Shown here one piece after another: positions 19,521 through 28,648 of a DNA stretch of 64,000 bases. Origin of the DNA: an uncultured Lachnospiraceae bacterium (GTDB taxonomy: Bacteria > Bacillota > Clostridia > Lachnospirales > Lachnospiraceae). The position numbers were made by a program, and so were the translations under genes. A model generated the notes under the pieces. The model saw nothing but the letters and a program-made list of their open reading frames with translations. It did no database searches and had not been told where the DNA came from. The stretch covers positions 62,001 through 126,000 of the forward strand of contig CANQMR010000005.1 of the NCBI GenBank assembly GCA_947625015.1, in the 5' to 3' direction. Positions within the stretch are counted from its first letter, which is position 1. Each line of letters opens with the position of its first letter.

Positions 19521-20420
19521 CTATTCCTTTATCATCAGCCGCAGCGCCGTAATCAGGTTGTCAAGCTGCACATCCAAACTTACATCCACAATGCCGTTAT
19601 CCGTCTCAATTAAGCACTGCCGGTCCGAAAGCTGGGCGTCCTCAAAAATCTCCACCGTAATGTTGGGATTTAACGCCCCGTAAATCTCGTCTTTCCGCCC
19701 GGCTAATTCCTCATAATCATTGGCAGATACCTTTATGACAAAATGCCGGCTGTTGTCTAAATCCTGCATAGCCGCATTAATCATATATAAAAGCACATCC
19801 CGCTGGTTGTCAATCACCACACCGGTAATGGAAGGAATCAACTGACAGAGCAAATCCACCATTTGCCGCTCTGTATCCGCAATCAGGCGTTCCTCTTTCT
19901 CTATGTATGCCTGTTCTAATTCGTTTCCCCGTTCCGCTAAGGCGTCGGTCTGCTCCTTAAGCTCACGCTGTGCGGTGGCCTGGCCTTCCCCGTAACCGGC
20001 TTCGTAGCCTTCTTCCTGGGCTTTGCGCCGGATCTCTTTGGCCTCGTCATAGGCCGCGGCACGCATATGCTCCACTTCGTCATGGGCCTGATTCACAATC
20101 AGTTCCGCATCCTTCTTTGCCGCCGTTACAATGTCGTCCGCCATCTGCTTTAACTTATCGGCAGAATCCGGCAGATTGGGAAGCTCCGAGGTATCCATGG
20201 TGAGCACATCCTCATCAAAATCCATGCCCTCCATCTCGGCGTCCCGTACAAGCGCCTCCGCTAACGCCTCTTCCACAGAAGCCCCGCTTTCCGCAGCTTC
20301 ATTCTCCGCCGCCTCCGCAGCGCTGTCTAAGGCTTTGATAATCTTATTCTCGTTGGTATCAATCACCAGCGTATTTTCCTTAGAAAATGCGATAAATCCC
20401 GACTTAATCAGATTAGACAA
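19521..20420 (-). CDS. fliH: FliH, export ATPase regulator
   Basis: Stator-like partner that inhibits and localises FliI. The protein has an acidic N-terminal third, a long helical region with Gly repeats (EAGYGEGQ) and the C-terminal FliH domain. I place the start at TTG 20420 (MSNLIKSGFIAF), because a perfect GGAGGTGA lies 8 bases upstream inside the end of fliG. The frame is also open to a TTG at 20453, which would lengthen the overlap with fliG and has no ribosome site. Length with this start is 299 residues. Confidence 0.88.
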   Translation of the reverse strand: MSNLIKSGFIAFSKENTLVIDTNENKIIKALDSAAEAAENEAAESGASVEEALAEALVRDAEMEGMDFDEDVLTMDTSELPNLPDSADKLKQMADDIVTAAKKDAELIVNQAHDEVEHMRAAAYDEAKEIRRKAQEEGYEAGYGEGQATAQRELKEQTDALAERGNELEQAYIEKEERLIADTERQMVDLLCQLIPSITGVVIDNQRDVLLYMINAAMQDLDNSRHFVIKVSANDYEELAGRKDEIYGALNPNITVEIFEDAQLSDRQCLIETDNGIVDVSLDVQLDNLITALRLMIKE

Positions 20421-21426
20421 TAATCTCGTCACCTCCACCACGGGAGATAACAATCTCGCCGGTATCCTCCAGCTTTCTGATAATATTTACAATCTTCTGC
20501 TGTGCTTCCTCGACATCTTTCAGGCGGACCGGACCCATATATTCCATATCCTCCTTAATCATGGTAGCCAGACGGGAAGAAAGATTGCTGAAAATACAGT
20601 TCTGTACATCCTCGTTGGCATTCTTAAGGGCAATGGCAAGCTCGTTGTTGTCCACTTCGCGAAGTACCGTCTGGATTGCCCGGTTATCAAGCGTAAGAAT
20701 ATCCTCGAATACGAACATTTTCCGGCGGATTTCGTCTGCCAGTTCAGGCTCCTCAATCTCCAATGTCTCCATAATATGTTTCTCAGTACTTCTGTCAACC
20801 GTATTCAAGATGGATACGATTGCGTCTACGCCGCCCACAATCGTGTAATCCTGATTGACCAAAGACGATAATTTCTTCTCCAATACCTTTTCCACCTCTT
20901 TGATGACATCCGGACTGGTGCGGTCCATCAGGGCAATACGCTTTGCAACATCCGCCTGTTTTTCCGGAGGAAGGGCGCTTACAACTGCCGCCGCCTGACT
21001 GGAGGGCAGATAAGCCAGAATCAAGGCGATGGTCTGGGGGTGCTCCTCCTGAATAAAGTTAAGAAGCTGCGACGGATCCGCCTTACGGACAAATTCAAAA
21101 GGCCGGACCTGTAGGGATGCGGTCAGTCTTCCGATTACATCTTTTGCCCTGTCCTCACCAAGAGCCTTGTCAAGCAATTCCTTCGCATAATTGATACCGC
21201 CCTCTGCAATATACTGCTGGGCGAGACATACTTCATAAAATTCTTCCAGTACCTGCTCCTTCAAATCCGGGGGTACGCTTCTGGTATTTGCAATTTCCAG
21301 TGTCAGGGACTCAATCTCATCATCCTTCAAATGCCTGAAAATATTTGCAGACTTCTCAGGGCCTAAAGAAATCAATAAAATTGCCGCTTTCTGAATACCA
21401 GAAATATCTTCATATGATGATGCCAT
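20413..21426 (-). CDS. fliG: FliG, flagellar motor switch protein
   Basis: Rotor protein that receives torque from MotA. The 337 residues contain the FliG N, middle and C domains: SGIQKAAILLISLG at the N-terminus, the EHPQ motif (QEEHPQTIALIL) in the middle and FVFEDILTLDNRAIQTVLREVD in the torque helix. Start at ATG 21426 with GGAGGAG ahead; a 12-codon in-frame extension has none. Its 3' end carries the ribosome site of fliH. Confidence 0.96.
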   Translation of the reverse strand: MASSYEDISGIQKAAILLISLGPEKSANIFRHLKDDEIESLTLEIANTRSVPPDLKEQVLEEFYEVCLAQQYIAEGGINYAKELLDKALGEDRAKDVIGRLTASLQVRPFEFVRKADPSQLLNFIQEEHPQTIALILAYLPSSQAAAVVSALPPEKQADVAKRIALMDRTSPDVIKEVEKVLEKKLSSLVNQDYTIVGGVDAIVSILNTVDRSTEKHIMETLEIEEPELADEIRRKMFVFEDILTLDNRAIQTVLREVDNNELAIALKNANEDVQNCIFSNLSSRLATMIKEDMEYMGPVRLKDVEEAQQKIVNIIRKLEDTGEIVISRGGGDEIIV

Positions 21427-21452
21427 ACCTTCTCCTCCAAACGCTTCATGCT

Positions 21453-23069
21453 TTAATCCCAATCATCTTCCAGCCAGTTTCGCAAAAGCAACGCAACTTC
21501 TTCCGGATTCTCATCCACAAAGCGCTCAATCTGCTGTCTGGTCGCCGATTTATCACTAAACTGAATATCCTCTAATGTCTGATTCTCCTTGGTGGTAGCC
21601 AGCAACGCTTCCACAGAAAGTTCCGGCTCTAACTCGGACACTTCCACCGGCTTCATTCCCTTGAATACCACAAAGCAAAGCAGAGCGACAATCAAAATTG
21701 CCAGAACAAATTGCAGGTAATTGGCAACCGTCTCCGCTGCCGTTGTCTCCTTCGGATAGAACAGCGGTACTTCAAATGCCTGAATCTGAATATTATCTGT
21801 GCTGATTCCCGTAGCCGCCTGTACTAAGCCATAAGTCTGCTCATCAACCTCGATGGGTTTACGCTCCCCGTTCTCTTCCTGAAATTCTTCAAAATTGGTT
21901 CCCCTTAACTGGCCCGCCTTACGGAGCGTCTCCTCATCATATATCACATAACGGCTCAACACCACTGCAATGCTGGAATTGGCTGTGTCAATGGTGCCCA
22001 CCGCCTCTTCCGTATAAGTCTTGGTCACACTGTCGTGGTACTCCTGTCTTACCACGCTGGCATTGCTGTTCGCGCCGCTTCCGTCTACCATTTCATACTG
22101 GTTTACCTCGTCGTCATTGGAATCCGTTCCCGGTATGCCAACCACGCCGTCCGTATTCTCGGCATCATAAGTGTACCGCTCCACCATTGGACCGGTATCC
22201 TCTTCTTCATCATCTGTATAGTGATGTTCGTCCTCCACCGTAGTCTTGTTGAGGTTAATATCCAGATTCGCCTTTACCTCAGCGTCATTGTATATCCCTG
22301 AATTGACAAACAGACTGCGCACCTGATCCTGGATATTGTTCACAACCTGATTCTGTATCTTCATGGTCTGGTTTGCAGAACCCGCCGCCGTCGTCGTGTC
22401 GTTATCCCCGCCAAATAACAGATTGCCGGTCTGATCCACAATCCTTATGGAATTGGTAGTCTTATTGCCAAGAGACGTTGCCACCAGATTAGCGATCGCC
22501 TCCACGCTTTCCTCTTTAAAATCCTCAGTGGTAATCAATAACACACTGGCTGAAGCTTCCTTTTCCTGCGAGAGCAGGGAATTGGTGGAATCCGGAACCG
22601 TAATCTGTACGGACGCCTGCTTAACGCCGTCAATCAACTCCAAATCACTGCCTATGTTATTCTGCGTCACAATCTTATCTTTGAGCCGCCGCTCGCTGTC
22701 AGTGGTGGACATACTGTTATCAAAAAGCCAGTCCAAATCGTCATTCCGGTTCGTGGCAATATTATTCTCTCCTAACGCCAGTCTGGCATTGGATTCATCC
22801 TTTTCATTAACCGTAAAGACCAGACCGTTGCCGGAAACCGTAAACTGAATCCCCGCCTCGTCTAACACTTCCTTTGCCGCCGCTGCATCCGCAGTGTTAT
22901 CAAAGGTGACTAATTCCACATACTTAGCCCGGTTAAGCAGCAAAACTAACGCTACCAACGTCAAAATAACGGCTGCGGATATGGATATAATCAATGTCTT
23001 TTGTTTACTTGTGAAACGATTCCAAAATTCAACAATCTTGGTCTGTATAGATTTTAATCTGTCTAGCAT
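21453..23069 (-). CDS. fliF: FliF, MS-ring protein
   Basis: Forms the membrane MS ring that nucleates the basal body. The 538 residues include a membrane helix at about 25-46, the YscJ/FliF periplasmic domains (EVLDEAGIQFTVSGNG, then TEDFKEESVEAIANLVATSL), an acidic inserted loop, a second membrane helix near residue 450 and the C-terminal FliG-binding tail (FVDENPEEVALLLRNWLEDD). Length is typical. Confidence 0.95.
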   Translation of the reverse strand: MLDRLKSIQTKIVEFWNRFTSKQKTLIISISAAVILTLVALVLLLNRAKYVELVTFDNTADAAAAKEVLDEAGIQFTVSGNGLVFTVNEKDESNARLALGENNIATNRNDDLDWLFDNSMSTTDSERRLKDKIVTQNNIGSDLELIDGVKQASVQITVPDSTNSLLSQEKEASASVLLITTEDFKEESVEAIANLVATSLGNKTTNSIRIVDQTGNLLFGGDNDTTTAAGSANQTMKIQNQVVNNIQDQVRSLFVNSGIYNDAEVKANLDINLNKTTVEDEHHYTDDEEEDTGPMVERYTYDAENTDGVVGIPGTDSNDDEVNQYEMVDGSGANSNASVVRQEYHDSVTKTYTEEAVGTIDTANSSIAVVLSRYVIYDEETLRKAGQLRGTNFEEFQEENGERKPIEVDEQTYGLVQAATGISTDNIQIQAFEVPLFYPKETTAAETVANYLQFVLAILIVALLCFVVFKGMKPVEVSELEPELSVEALLATTKENQTLEDIQFSDKSATRQQIERFVDENPEEVALLLRNWLEDDWD

Positions 23070-23102
23070 AGTACTCCCTACTTTATAAGCGTCGTTTATT
23101 TA

Positions 23103-23417
23103 TTAAATCTGCAAATTCATTAATTCTTTATATGCGTCTATTACCTTGTTGGTCACATTCACTGTATATTGCAGCGCTATATTCGCCTTCTGCTGCGCCA
23201 CACCAAGCTCATGAGTGCTGTTGGCATACCCCAGGGAAAAATTCACCTCGGCCTGCTCTGCGGCCTTTTGTAAGTCATCCGTCTGCTTATACATATCAAT
23301 CGCAGAGGTCAGCAGATTGTCAAAAGACTTTGCCCCGTCTGTGCTGATCTTCGGACTTGCCGCCTGCTGTAAAATTGAATCATTGGTTCCTATATTGTGT
23401 ACTGCTGAAACAGCCAT
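23103..23417 (-). CDS. fliE: FliE, basal body adaptor
   Basis: Small export-substrate protein (104 residues) joining the MS ring to the rod. It ends in the family pattern (NIALQYTVNVTNKVIDAYKELMNLQI) and contains SFDNLLTSAID. ATG with AAAGGGTGAG ahead. Order flgC-fliE-fliF is standard. Confidence 0.92.
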   Translation of the reverse strand: MAVSAVHNIGTNDSILQQAASPKISTDGAKSFDNLLTSAIDMYKQTDDLQKAAEQAEVNFSLGYANSTHELGVAQQKANIALQYTVNVTNKVIDAYKELMNLQI

Positions 23418-23478
23418 CTTCTCACCCTTTCATGTCTATGCGTATTCTAATATTATCATTCATGCAGCGCATAAAATA

Positions 23479-23922
23479 TTACTGCATCAATTCCAGTCCC
23501 TTAGACGCCATAGCCTTGGCTGCATTAAAGGCGGTGGCGTTGGCCTCATAGGAGCGGCTGGCGTCAATCATATTGGTCATCTCTGTCACCGTATTCACAT
23601 TGGGCAAAGTAACATATCCATTCTCATCTGCATCCGGATGCGTGGGATCATAAGCCATAGCGCCCTCCCTTGTGTCTTCTACAATAGCCGCAATCTTCAC
23701 GCCCCTTGCATCATAAGTCTCTAACTTATTGCTTAAGATGTGGTCAAAGGAGGAATTGGAATTCTCCTGAAAGACAACAGTCTGTCTTCTGTACACCTCG
23801 CCATTCTCATCTCTTGTTGTATTGACATTGGCCAGATTCTGGGAAATGATATCCAGCCTTGTCCGCTGTGCGGTCATTCCCGAAGCCGCAACATCCATTG
23901 CATTAAAGATTCCGCTGCTCAT
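23479..23922 (-). CDS. flgC: FlgC, proximal rod protein
   Basis: Rod subunit of the flagellar basal body (147 residues). It has MSSGIFNAMDVAASGMTAQR and ISQNLANVNTT at the N-terminus and RSYEANATAFNAAKAM at the C-terminus, the paired rod-family ends. Perfect AGGAGGT ribosome site. It follows flgB by about 15 bases. Confidence 0.95.
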   Translation of the reverse strand: MSSGIFNAMDVAASGMTAQRTRLDIISQNLANVNTTRDENGEVYRRQTVVFQENSNSSFDHILSNKLETYDARGVKIAAIVEDTREGAMAYDPTHPDADENGYVTLPNVNTVTEMTNMIDASRSYEANATAFNAAKAMASKGLELMQ

Positions 23923-23937
23923 ACTCTGCTACCTCCT

Positions 23938-24330
23938 CTATTTGGCTAATACAATCTTATACCGGCTAAATTCCTGATTAATCATATCCACTAATGTATT
24001 ATACCGGATCTGGTTCTCCGCCAGCTTGGCGCTTTCCGCGTCTGCATCCACATTGTTCCCGTCCAGCCGGTAGGAAAGGCTGGAAGAATCTGTATAAATC
24101 AACCCGCCGAAATCCGACAGATGCGTATTCACCTCGGCAATCCGCTCGTCAAGGGGTTCCCCGCCGATTAATGCCTGCTCTAAAAAATCCTGAAAGGCAA
24201 CATCTTTTCTCTTGTAATTCGGCGTATCTACATTGGCAAGATTATTGGTAAGAATCTCTTCTCTGGAATTGGCTGCGCTGGCCGCTTTTTCCAGAACATT
24301 AATGTAGTTGTAAATATTGGTATTGATCAT
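23938..24330 (-). CDS. flgB: FlgB, proximal rod protein
   Basis: First gene of the flagellar unit in this window; rod subunit of 130 residues. It shows ILTNNLANVDTPNYKRKDVAFQ and the C-terminal helix ENQIRYNTLVDMINQEFSRYK. Start at ATG 24330 with AAGGTGG 8 bases ahead; the GTG four codons earlier lies in that ribosome site. No convincing promoter was found in the 128 bases between codY and flgB, so cotranscription with codY is possible. Confidence 0.94.
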   Translation of the reverse strand: MINTNIYNYINVLEKAASAANSREEILTNNLANVDTPNYKRKDVAFQDFLEQALIGGEPLDERIAEVNTHLSDFGGLIYTDSSSLSYRLDGNNVDADAESAKLAENQIRYNTLVDMINQEFSRYKIVLAK

Positions 24331-24458
24331 ACCTGCATCCACCTTTCTGTAAAATAATAATATATAGTCATAATTTCCATGCCTCTATCATAAAATAACA
24401 ATAGCAAAGGACTCATAGAAGAACCCACAAATCCATTTGCCATTCCAATTCCCTTTTC

Positions 24459-25229
24459 TCACTTATGTAGTTTGTCAAGCTCGTCAAATATCAGCTCATT
24501 CAAGACCTTGATATAAGTCCCTTTCATACCTGCCGATTTGGTCTCAATCACGCCTGCGCTTTCAAATTTGCGCAACGCATTCACAATCACAGAACGGGTA
24601 ATCCCCACCCGGTCAGCAATCTTAGAAGCAACTAAAATTCCCTCTGTCCCTTCTAGCTCATCAAACACATGGACAATTGCCTCCTGTTCCGAATTAGACA
24701 ATGTGCTGATTGCGGAACGGACAATAGCAAGCTTGCGGCTTTCCTCCTCAGATTCTTCATTGACACTCCGCATCATTTCCAAACCGACTACAGTAGTGCC
24801 ATATTCACTGAGGATAATATCATCTATTGTGTACTGCTGATTCTCCTTATACAGAAATACAGTCCCCAACCGCTCCCCTGCAATATCAATGGGCGTAATA
24901 ATTGCCCGGTACTTTTCTACATGTTCAAATTCAAAACCTAAGGTTGCAAGATTCACATTCTCCTTGGTAGACAATACCCCAAGCAGCCTTTCATTCAGCA
25001 TATTATCAATGAACCCGCCCACATCCTGAGTAATCAGCTCTGTTATCTCACGAATATCGGAGCGGTTACGGATTCCCAAAACCTTTCCTTTTCTGCTGAT
25101 CACTAATATGTCTGATTCCAAAATCTCACTTAACACCCTGCAAATATCATTAAAGATAACTTTATGAGAGCTGTTATTATGCAGAAGCTGATTAATCTTC
25201 CTCGTCTTATCTAATAACTGTACACTCAT
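24459..25229 (-). CDS. codY: CodY, global nutrient-responsive repressor
   Basis: GTP- and branched-chain-amino-acid-sensing repressor of Firmicutes. The N-terminal GAF-type sensor domain is followed by a winged helix near residues 200-250 with RVGITRSVIVNALRKFESAG and GMKGTYIKVLN, the hallmark of CodY. The 256 residues match the family length. Start at ATG 25229 behind AGGAGG. Its position beside the flagellar unit, and the CodY box at 12771-12785, point to control of motility. Confidence 0.96.
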   Translation of the reverse strand: MSVQLLDKTRKINQLLHNNSSHKVIFNDICRVLSEILESDILVISRKGKVLGIRNRSDIREITELITQDVGGFIDNMLNERLLGVLSTKENVNLATLGFEFEHVEKYRAIITPIDIAGERLGTVFLYKENQQYTIDDIILSEYGTTVVGLEMMRSVNEESEEESRKLAIVRSAISTLSNSEQEAIVHVFDELEGTEGILVASKIADRVGITRSVIVNALRKFESAGVIETKSAGMKGTYIKVLNELIFDELDKLHK

Positions 25230-25251
25230 AACCTCCTCCAATCCAACTACA

Positions 25252-25280
25252 ATTTTAACACAAATTTAAAACAATAACAA
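25252..25280 (-). promoter_or_regulatory. Predicted sigma-A promoter of codY
   Basis: Minus strand TTGTTA and TAAAAT with a 17-base spacer, 22 bases before the codY start. The AT-rich surroundings make chance matches easier, so confidence is moderate. Confidence 0.55.
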
Positions 25281-25316
25281 CAATTTTATGAAAAGGAGGC
25301 TGTTAAAATCAAAATG

Positions 25317-27386
25317 TCACTGTTTTGGCGGTTTTTCGCAGCTATAGCCACACTCCCCATTGCTACAGACCAGTTTATTTCCCTTTTCCAGCATGATATG
25401 GTTACATTTGGCACAAAAGACAGAAGATGGTTTCTGCCAGGACATAAAATCACAGTCCGGATTGTCAATGCAGCCGTAGTACTTCCTTCCCTTTTTGGTC
25501 TTCCGAAGTACAATATCCTTTCCGCACTTCGGACAGGCCACGCCGATTTTTTCAAAATGGGGCTTTGTAAACCGGCATTCCGGAAATCCCGGACAGGCCA
25601 AAAACTTACCATAAGGCCCATATTTTATGACAAGATTGCGTCCGCATTCCTCACAGATTTCATCTGTCACCTCGTCCTCAATCTTAACATGCTCTAACTC
25701 TTCGTTGGCCGCCTTTACCGCCTCCTCTAAATCGGGATAAAAATTAGCCACCACCGTTTTCCAGCGGACGCTGCCCTCTTCTATGTTATCGAGCAGAGAC
25801 TCTAAGTTCGCCGTAAATTCCGTATCGACAATTACCGGAAATCCCTTAACCATAATCTGGTTCACCGCCTCGCCAAGCTCCGTCACATACAGATTCCGGT
25901 TCTCTTTTACCACATAACGTCTGGCAAGAATCGTAGAAATGGTGGGCGCATAGGTACTCGGCCTTCCAATCCCCAGTTCCTCAAGCTGTTTGACTAACGC
26001 TCCCTCGGTGTAATGGGCCGGCGGCTGGGTAAAATGCTGTTTGTCAATCAACTCCTTTACCTCAACCTCTGAACCTGTTTCAATATTGCGGAAGCGGTTT
26101 TTCATATCCTCCTCGTCTTCTAAAGCATACACAGCCATAAACCCGTCAAATGCAAGTTTCGTGGAAACTGCGCCAAATTCATACCCTTTTCCCTCTAACT
26201 TGAGCGTCTCGCTTTCGTATCTGGCCGCCTCCATCTGGCTTGCCAGAAAACGGTTATAGATAAGCTGATATAAGCGGAACTGATCTCTTGACAACTGTTC
26301 CTTCAGCCTGACCGGTGACAACTCCACATCCGTAGGCCGGATTGCCTCGTGGGCGTCCTGTATCTTCTTACCTTTTTCCGCTTTTCGCTTTGCCGTTCCC
26401 ACATATGCTTTTCCATAATGTTTGGTAATATAATCAAGCGCTGCCGCCTCTGCCTCCTCTGAAATCCGGACGGAATCCGTTCTCAGATAAGTAATCAGAC
26501 CTACGCTGCCCCTGCCTTTAATCTCCACGCCTTCATAGAGCTGCTGGGCAATCCGCATGGTCTTGCCGGTAGCAAAATTTAATTTCCGGGCCGCCTCCTG
26601 CTGCAATGTCGACGTCGTAAAAGGCAGAGGGGCTTTCTTCATTCTTGTGCTCTTCTTAAGATCCGCAACGGATAATCTTACCCCTTTTAAATCGGATAAC
26701 ACCTGCTCCATCTCCGCCTTGGAATGAATCTCTGCTTTTCCCTTCGGCGTACGCTGGAGTTTGGCCGTAAAGGGCTGCTTTGCTCCCTTGGGCAGTGCCA
26801 AAACCTCCAATGTCCAGTATTCTTCAGGGACAAAACGGTTAATCTCATCTTCCCTGTCGCAGATTAACCTAAGGGCAACAGACTGTACCCGTCCTGCGCT
26901 CAATCCTCTTTTTATCTTAACCCACAAAAGGGGGCTTATCTCATATCCTACCAGCCGATCGAGGACACGCCTTGCCTGCTGGGCGTCCACCAGATTCATA
27001 TCAATATCCCTGGCGTTTTTTAGAGAGCCTTTTACTGCATTTTTTGTAATCTCATTAAAGGTAATCCGCTTATACTTCTTATCCTCCAGTTTTAACGCCT
27101 TGGATAAATGCCAGGAAATAGCCTCCCCTTCCCGGTCCGGGTCAGTAGCCAGATACACTTTATCTGCCTTTTTCACTTCCTTGCGAAGCGCAGATAAGAG
27201 TTCTCCCTTTCCCCGTATGGTAATGTATTTGGGTTCAAAATCGTTGTCCACGTCAATTCCCATCTGGGATTTCGGCAAATCCCTGATATGTCCGTTCGAG
27301 GCAATGACTTCATAGCTGCTCCCAAGAAATTTCTTAATGGTTTTAGCTTTTGCGGGTGACTCAACAATAACAAGATTTTTTGCCAT
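25317..27386 (-). CDS. topA: DNA topoisomerase I
   Basis: Type IA topoisomerase that relaxes negative supercoils. The Toprim domain starts LVIVESPAKAKTIKKFLG and contains DPDREGEA; the catalytic tyrosine is Tyr300 in GLITYLRTDS. Three C-terminal zinc fingers follow (CEECG..CPGFPEC, CPKCG..CIDNPDC, CAKCN..CSNGEC). Length 689 residues is normal. Start at ATG 27386 behind AAGGAG; a ten-codon upstream extension in frame has no ribosome site. Confidence 0.97.
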   Translation of the reverse strand: MAKNLVIVESPAKAKTIKKFLGSSYEVIASNGHIRDLPKSQMGIDVDNDFEPKYITIRGKGELLSALRKEVKKADKVYLATDPDREGEAISWHLSKALKLEDKKYKRITFNEITKNAVKGSLKNARDIDMNLVDAQQARRVLDRLVGYEISPLLWVKIKRGLSAGRVQSVALRLICDREDEINRFVPEEYWTLEVLALPKGAKQPFTAKLQRTPKGKAEIHSKAEMEQVLSDLKGVRLSVADLKKSTRMKKAPLPFTTSTLQQEAARKLNFATGKTMRIAQQLYEGVEIKGRGSVGLITYLRTDSVRISEEAEAAALDYITKHYGKAYVGTAKRKAEKGKKIQDAHEAIRPTDVELSPVRLKEQLSRDQFRLYQLIYNRFLASQMEAARYESETLKLEGKGYEFGAVSTKLAFDGFMAVYALEDEEDMKNRFRNIETGSEVEVKELIDKQHFTQPPAHYTEGALVKQLEELGIGRPSTYAPTISTILARRYVVKENRNLYVTELGEAVNQIMVKGFPVIVDTEFTANLESLLDNIEEGSVRWKTVVANFYPDLEEAVKAANEELEHVKIEDEVTDEICEECGRNLVIKYGPYGKFLACPGFPECRFTKPHFEKIGVACPKCGKDIVLRKTKKGRKYYGCIDNPDCDFMSWQKPSSVFCAKCNHIMLEKGNKLVCSNGECGYSCEKPPKQ

Positions 27387-27460
27387 GACTCGGCTCCTTC
27401 CGGTTCTTATATTCATTCCGCTAATTGCATATATGCAAATCCGGGATTAATCCGCAAACC

Positions 27461-27489
27461 ACTATACACCATTTTTTCCGTCGGTGCAA
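27461..27489 (-). promoter_or_regulatory. Predicted sigma-A promoter of topA
   Basis: Minus strand TTGCAC and TATAGT with an exact 17-base spacer, about 75 bases before the topA start codon, in the gap between dprA and topA. Confidence 0.7.
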
Positions 27490-27538
27490 GTGACATTTTA
27501 CACTTCCCCTCCTCTTCCTGTTATAACTTCTCCTGATG

Positions 27539-28648
27539 TTACAGCTTAATCGCATAATAATTCCCCAAAGGCTCCTCGATTATGCCCCGCACCGCCAGAT
27601 GATTCAACGCCATACACACTTCCTGGGGCGCAAGCTGCAATTCCTCAATGATATCATCCAGATATCTGGGTTCTATCTGTAGGCAGCCATAGACCGTCTG
27701 CTCTGTGGGGGAAAGCTGCATTGTCTGAACGTCCCTACCCTCTACAGGCAGTTTCTCATGATTGGATAAATGCGCTCCTTCCACGCCTAACAGTTCCAAC
27801 ATATCCTGAACCTCCGTAACTATATGGGCCCCCATCTTAATCAGCCGGTTGCAGCCCACGCTGTTATGGTCCGTCACCCTGCCGGGAAGGGCGCAGATTT
27901 CCCTGCCCTGTTCTAATCCCTGATCGACAGTGATAAAGGTGCCGCTTCGCTCCCTTGCCTCCACCACAAGAATTGCATCTGCCATGCCGGCAATCAGCCG
28001 GTTCCGTTCCGGGAACAATCCCGGCGCCATCTTTGCTCCCACATTGCTCTCGGATAAAATTCCTCCATGCCGCTCCATATCAATAAAAAGCCGGTAATTC
28101 TCCCTGGGATATACCTGGTCAATTCCACAGCCTAACACGCCAAGCGTATAGCCGCCAGCCGCCAAGGCGCCCGCATGGGCCATGCCGTCCACTCCCCTTG
28201 CCAGTCCGCTTATCACCGCAACGCCGCTCTTAGAAAGCTCCCTTCCGAAATAGCGGGCCATCTCGCTTCCATACCTGGTACATTCCCTTGTTCCTATGAT
28301 TGCCACCGTCTTTACGCCGTCTGCCGGCATTTTCCCGATCAGATACAGCCCCAGCGGGTTATCCGGTATTGTAGCCAGCCGCTTTGGATATTCCGGCGAA
28401 TCCGGATGGAGAAAATGAATATTTTTCTCCGCAAGGCGGCTATAGCTTTCCTCTATGCGCTTACCGTCCTTTGATATATGAAAGGATTCCCTCTGGGCGG
28501 CTCTTGGCAAAAGGGATTCTATCTGCGCTCCGCCTGCCCGGTATATCCGCTCCGGCGTGCCAAACTCCTCAAGCAGCTTACGCATGGTAATTCTTCCAAT
28601 CCCGGGAATGTTGTTGAGCCAGTACCAGTAATAATCCCTGTCCGTCAT
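27539..28648 (-). CDS. dprA: DprA/Smf DNA-processing protein
   Basis: Single-strand DNA-binding protein that loads RecA on incoming DNA during transformation. The helix-hairpin-helix part at the N-terminus (NIPGIGRITMRKLLEEFG) precedes the Rossmann domain (VAIIGTRECTRYG, VISGLARGVDGMAH, GVLGCGIDQVYP) and a C-terminal winged helix. 369 residues. The start overlaps the comM stop by four bases (ATGA). The usual neighbours comM and topA support the call. Confidence 0.95.
   Translation of the reverse strand: MTDRDYYWYWLNNIPGIGRITMRKLLEEFGTPERIYRAGGAQIESLLPRAAQRESFHISKDGKRIEESYSRLAEKNIHFLHPDSPEYPKRLATIPDNPLGLYLIGKMPADGVKTVAIIGTRECTRYGSEMARYFGRELSKSGVAVISGLARGVDGMAHAGALAAGGYTLGVLGCGIDQVYPRENYRLFIDMERHGGILSESNVGAKMAPGLFPERNRLIAGMADAILVVEARERSGTFITVDQGLEQGREICALPGRVTDHNSVGCNRLIKMGAHIVTEVQDMLELLGVEGAHLSNHEKLPVEGRDVQTMQLSPTEQTVYGCLQIEPRYLDDIIEELQLAPQEVCMALNHLAVRGIIEEPLGNYYAIKL

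Noticed and set aside
24331..24458. Promoter for the flgB unit
   Set aside because: AT-rich gap with several weak -10-like words but no pair with proper spacing and no sigma-D consensus that I could support.
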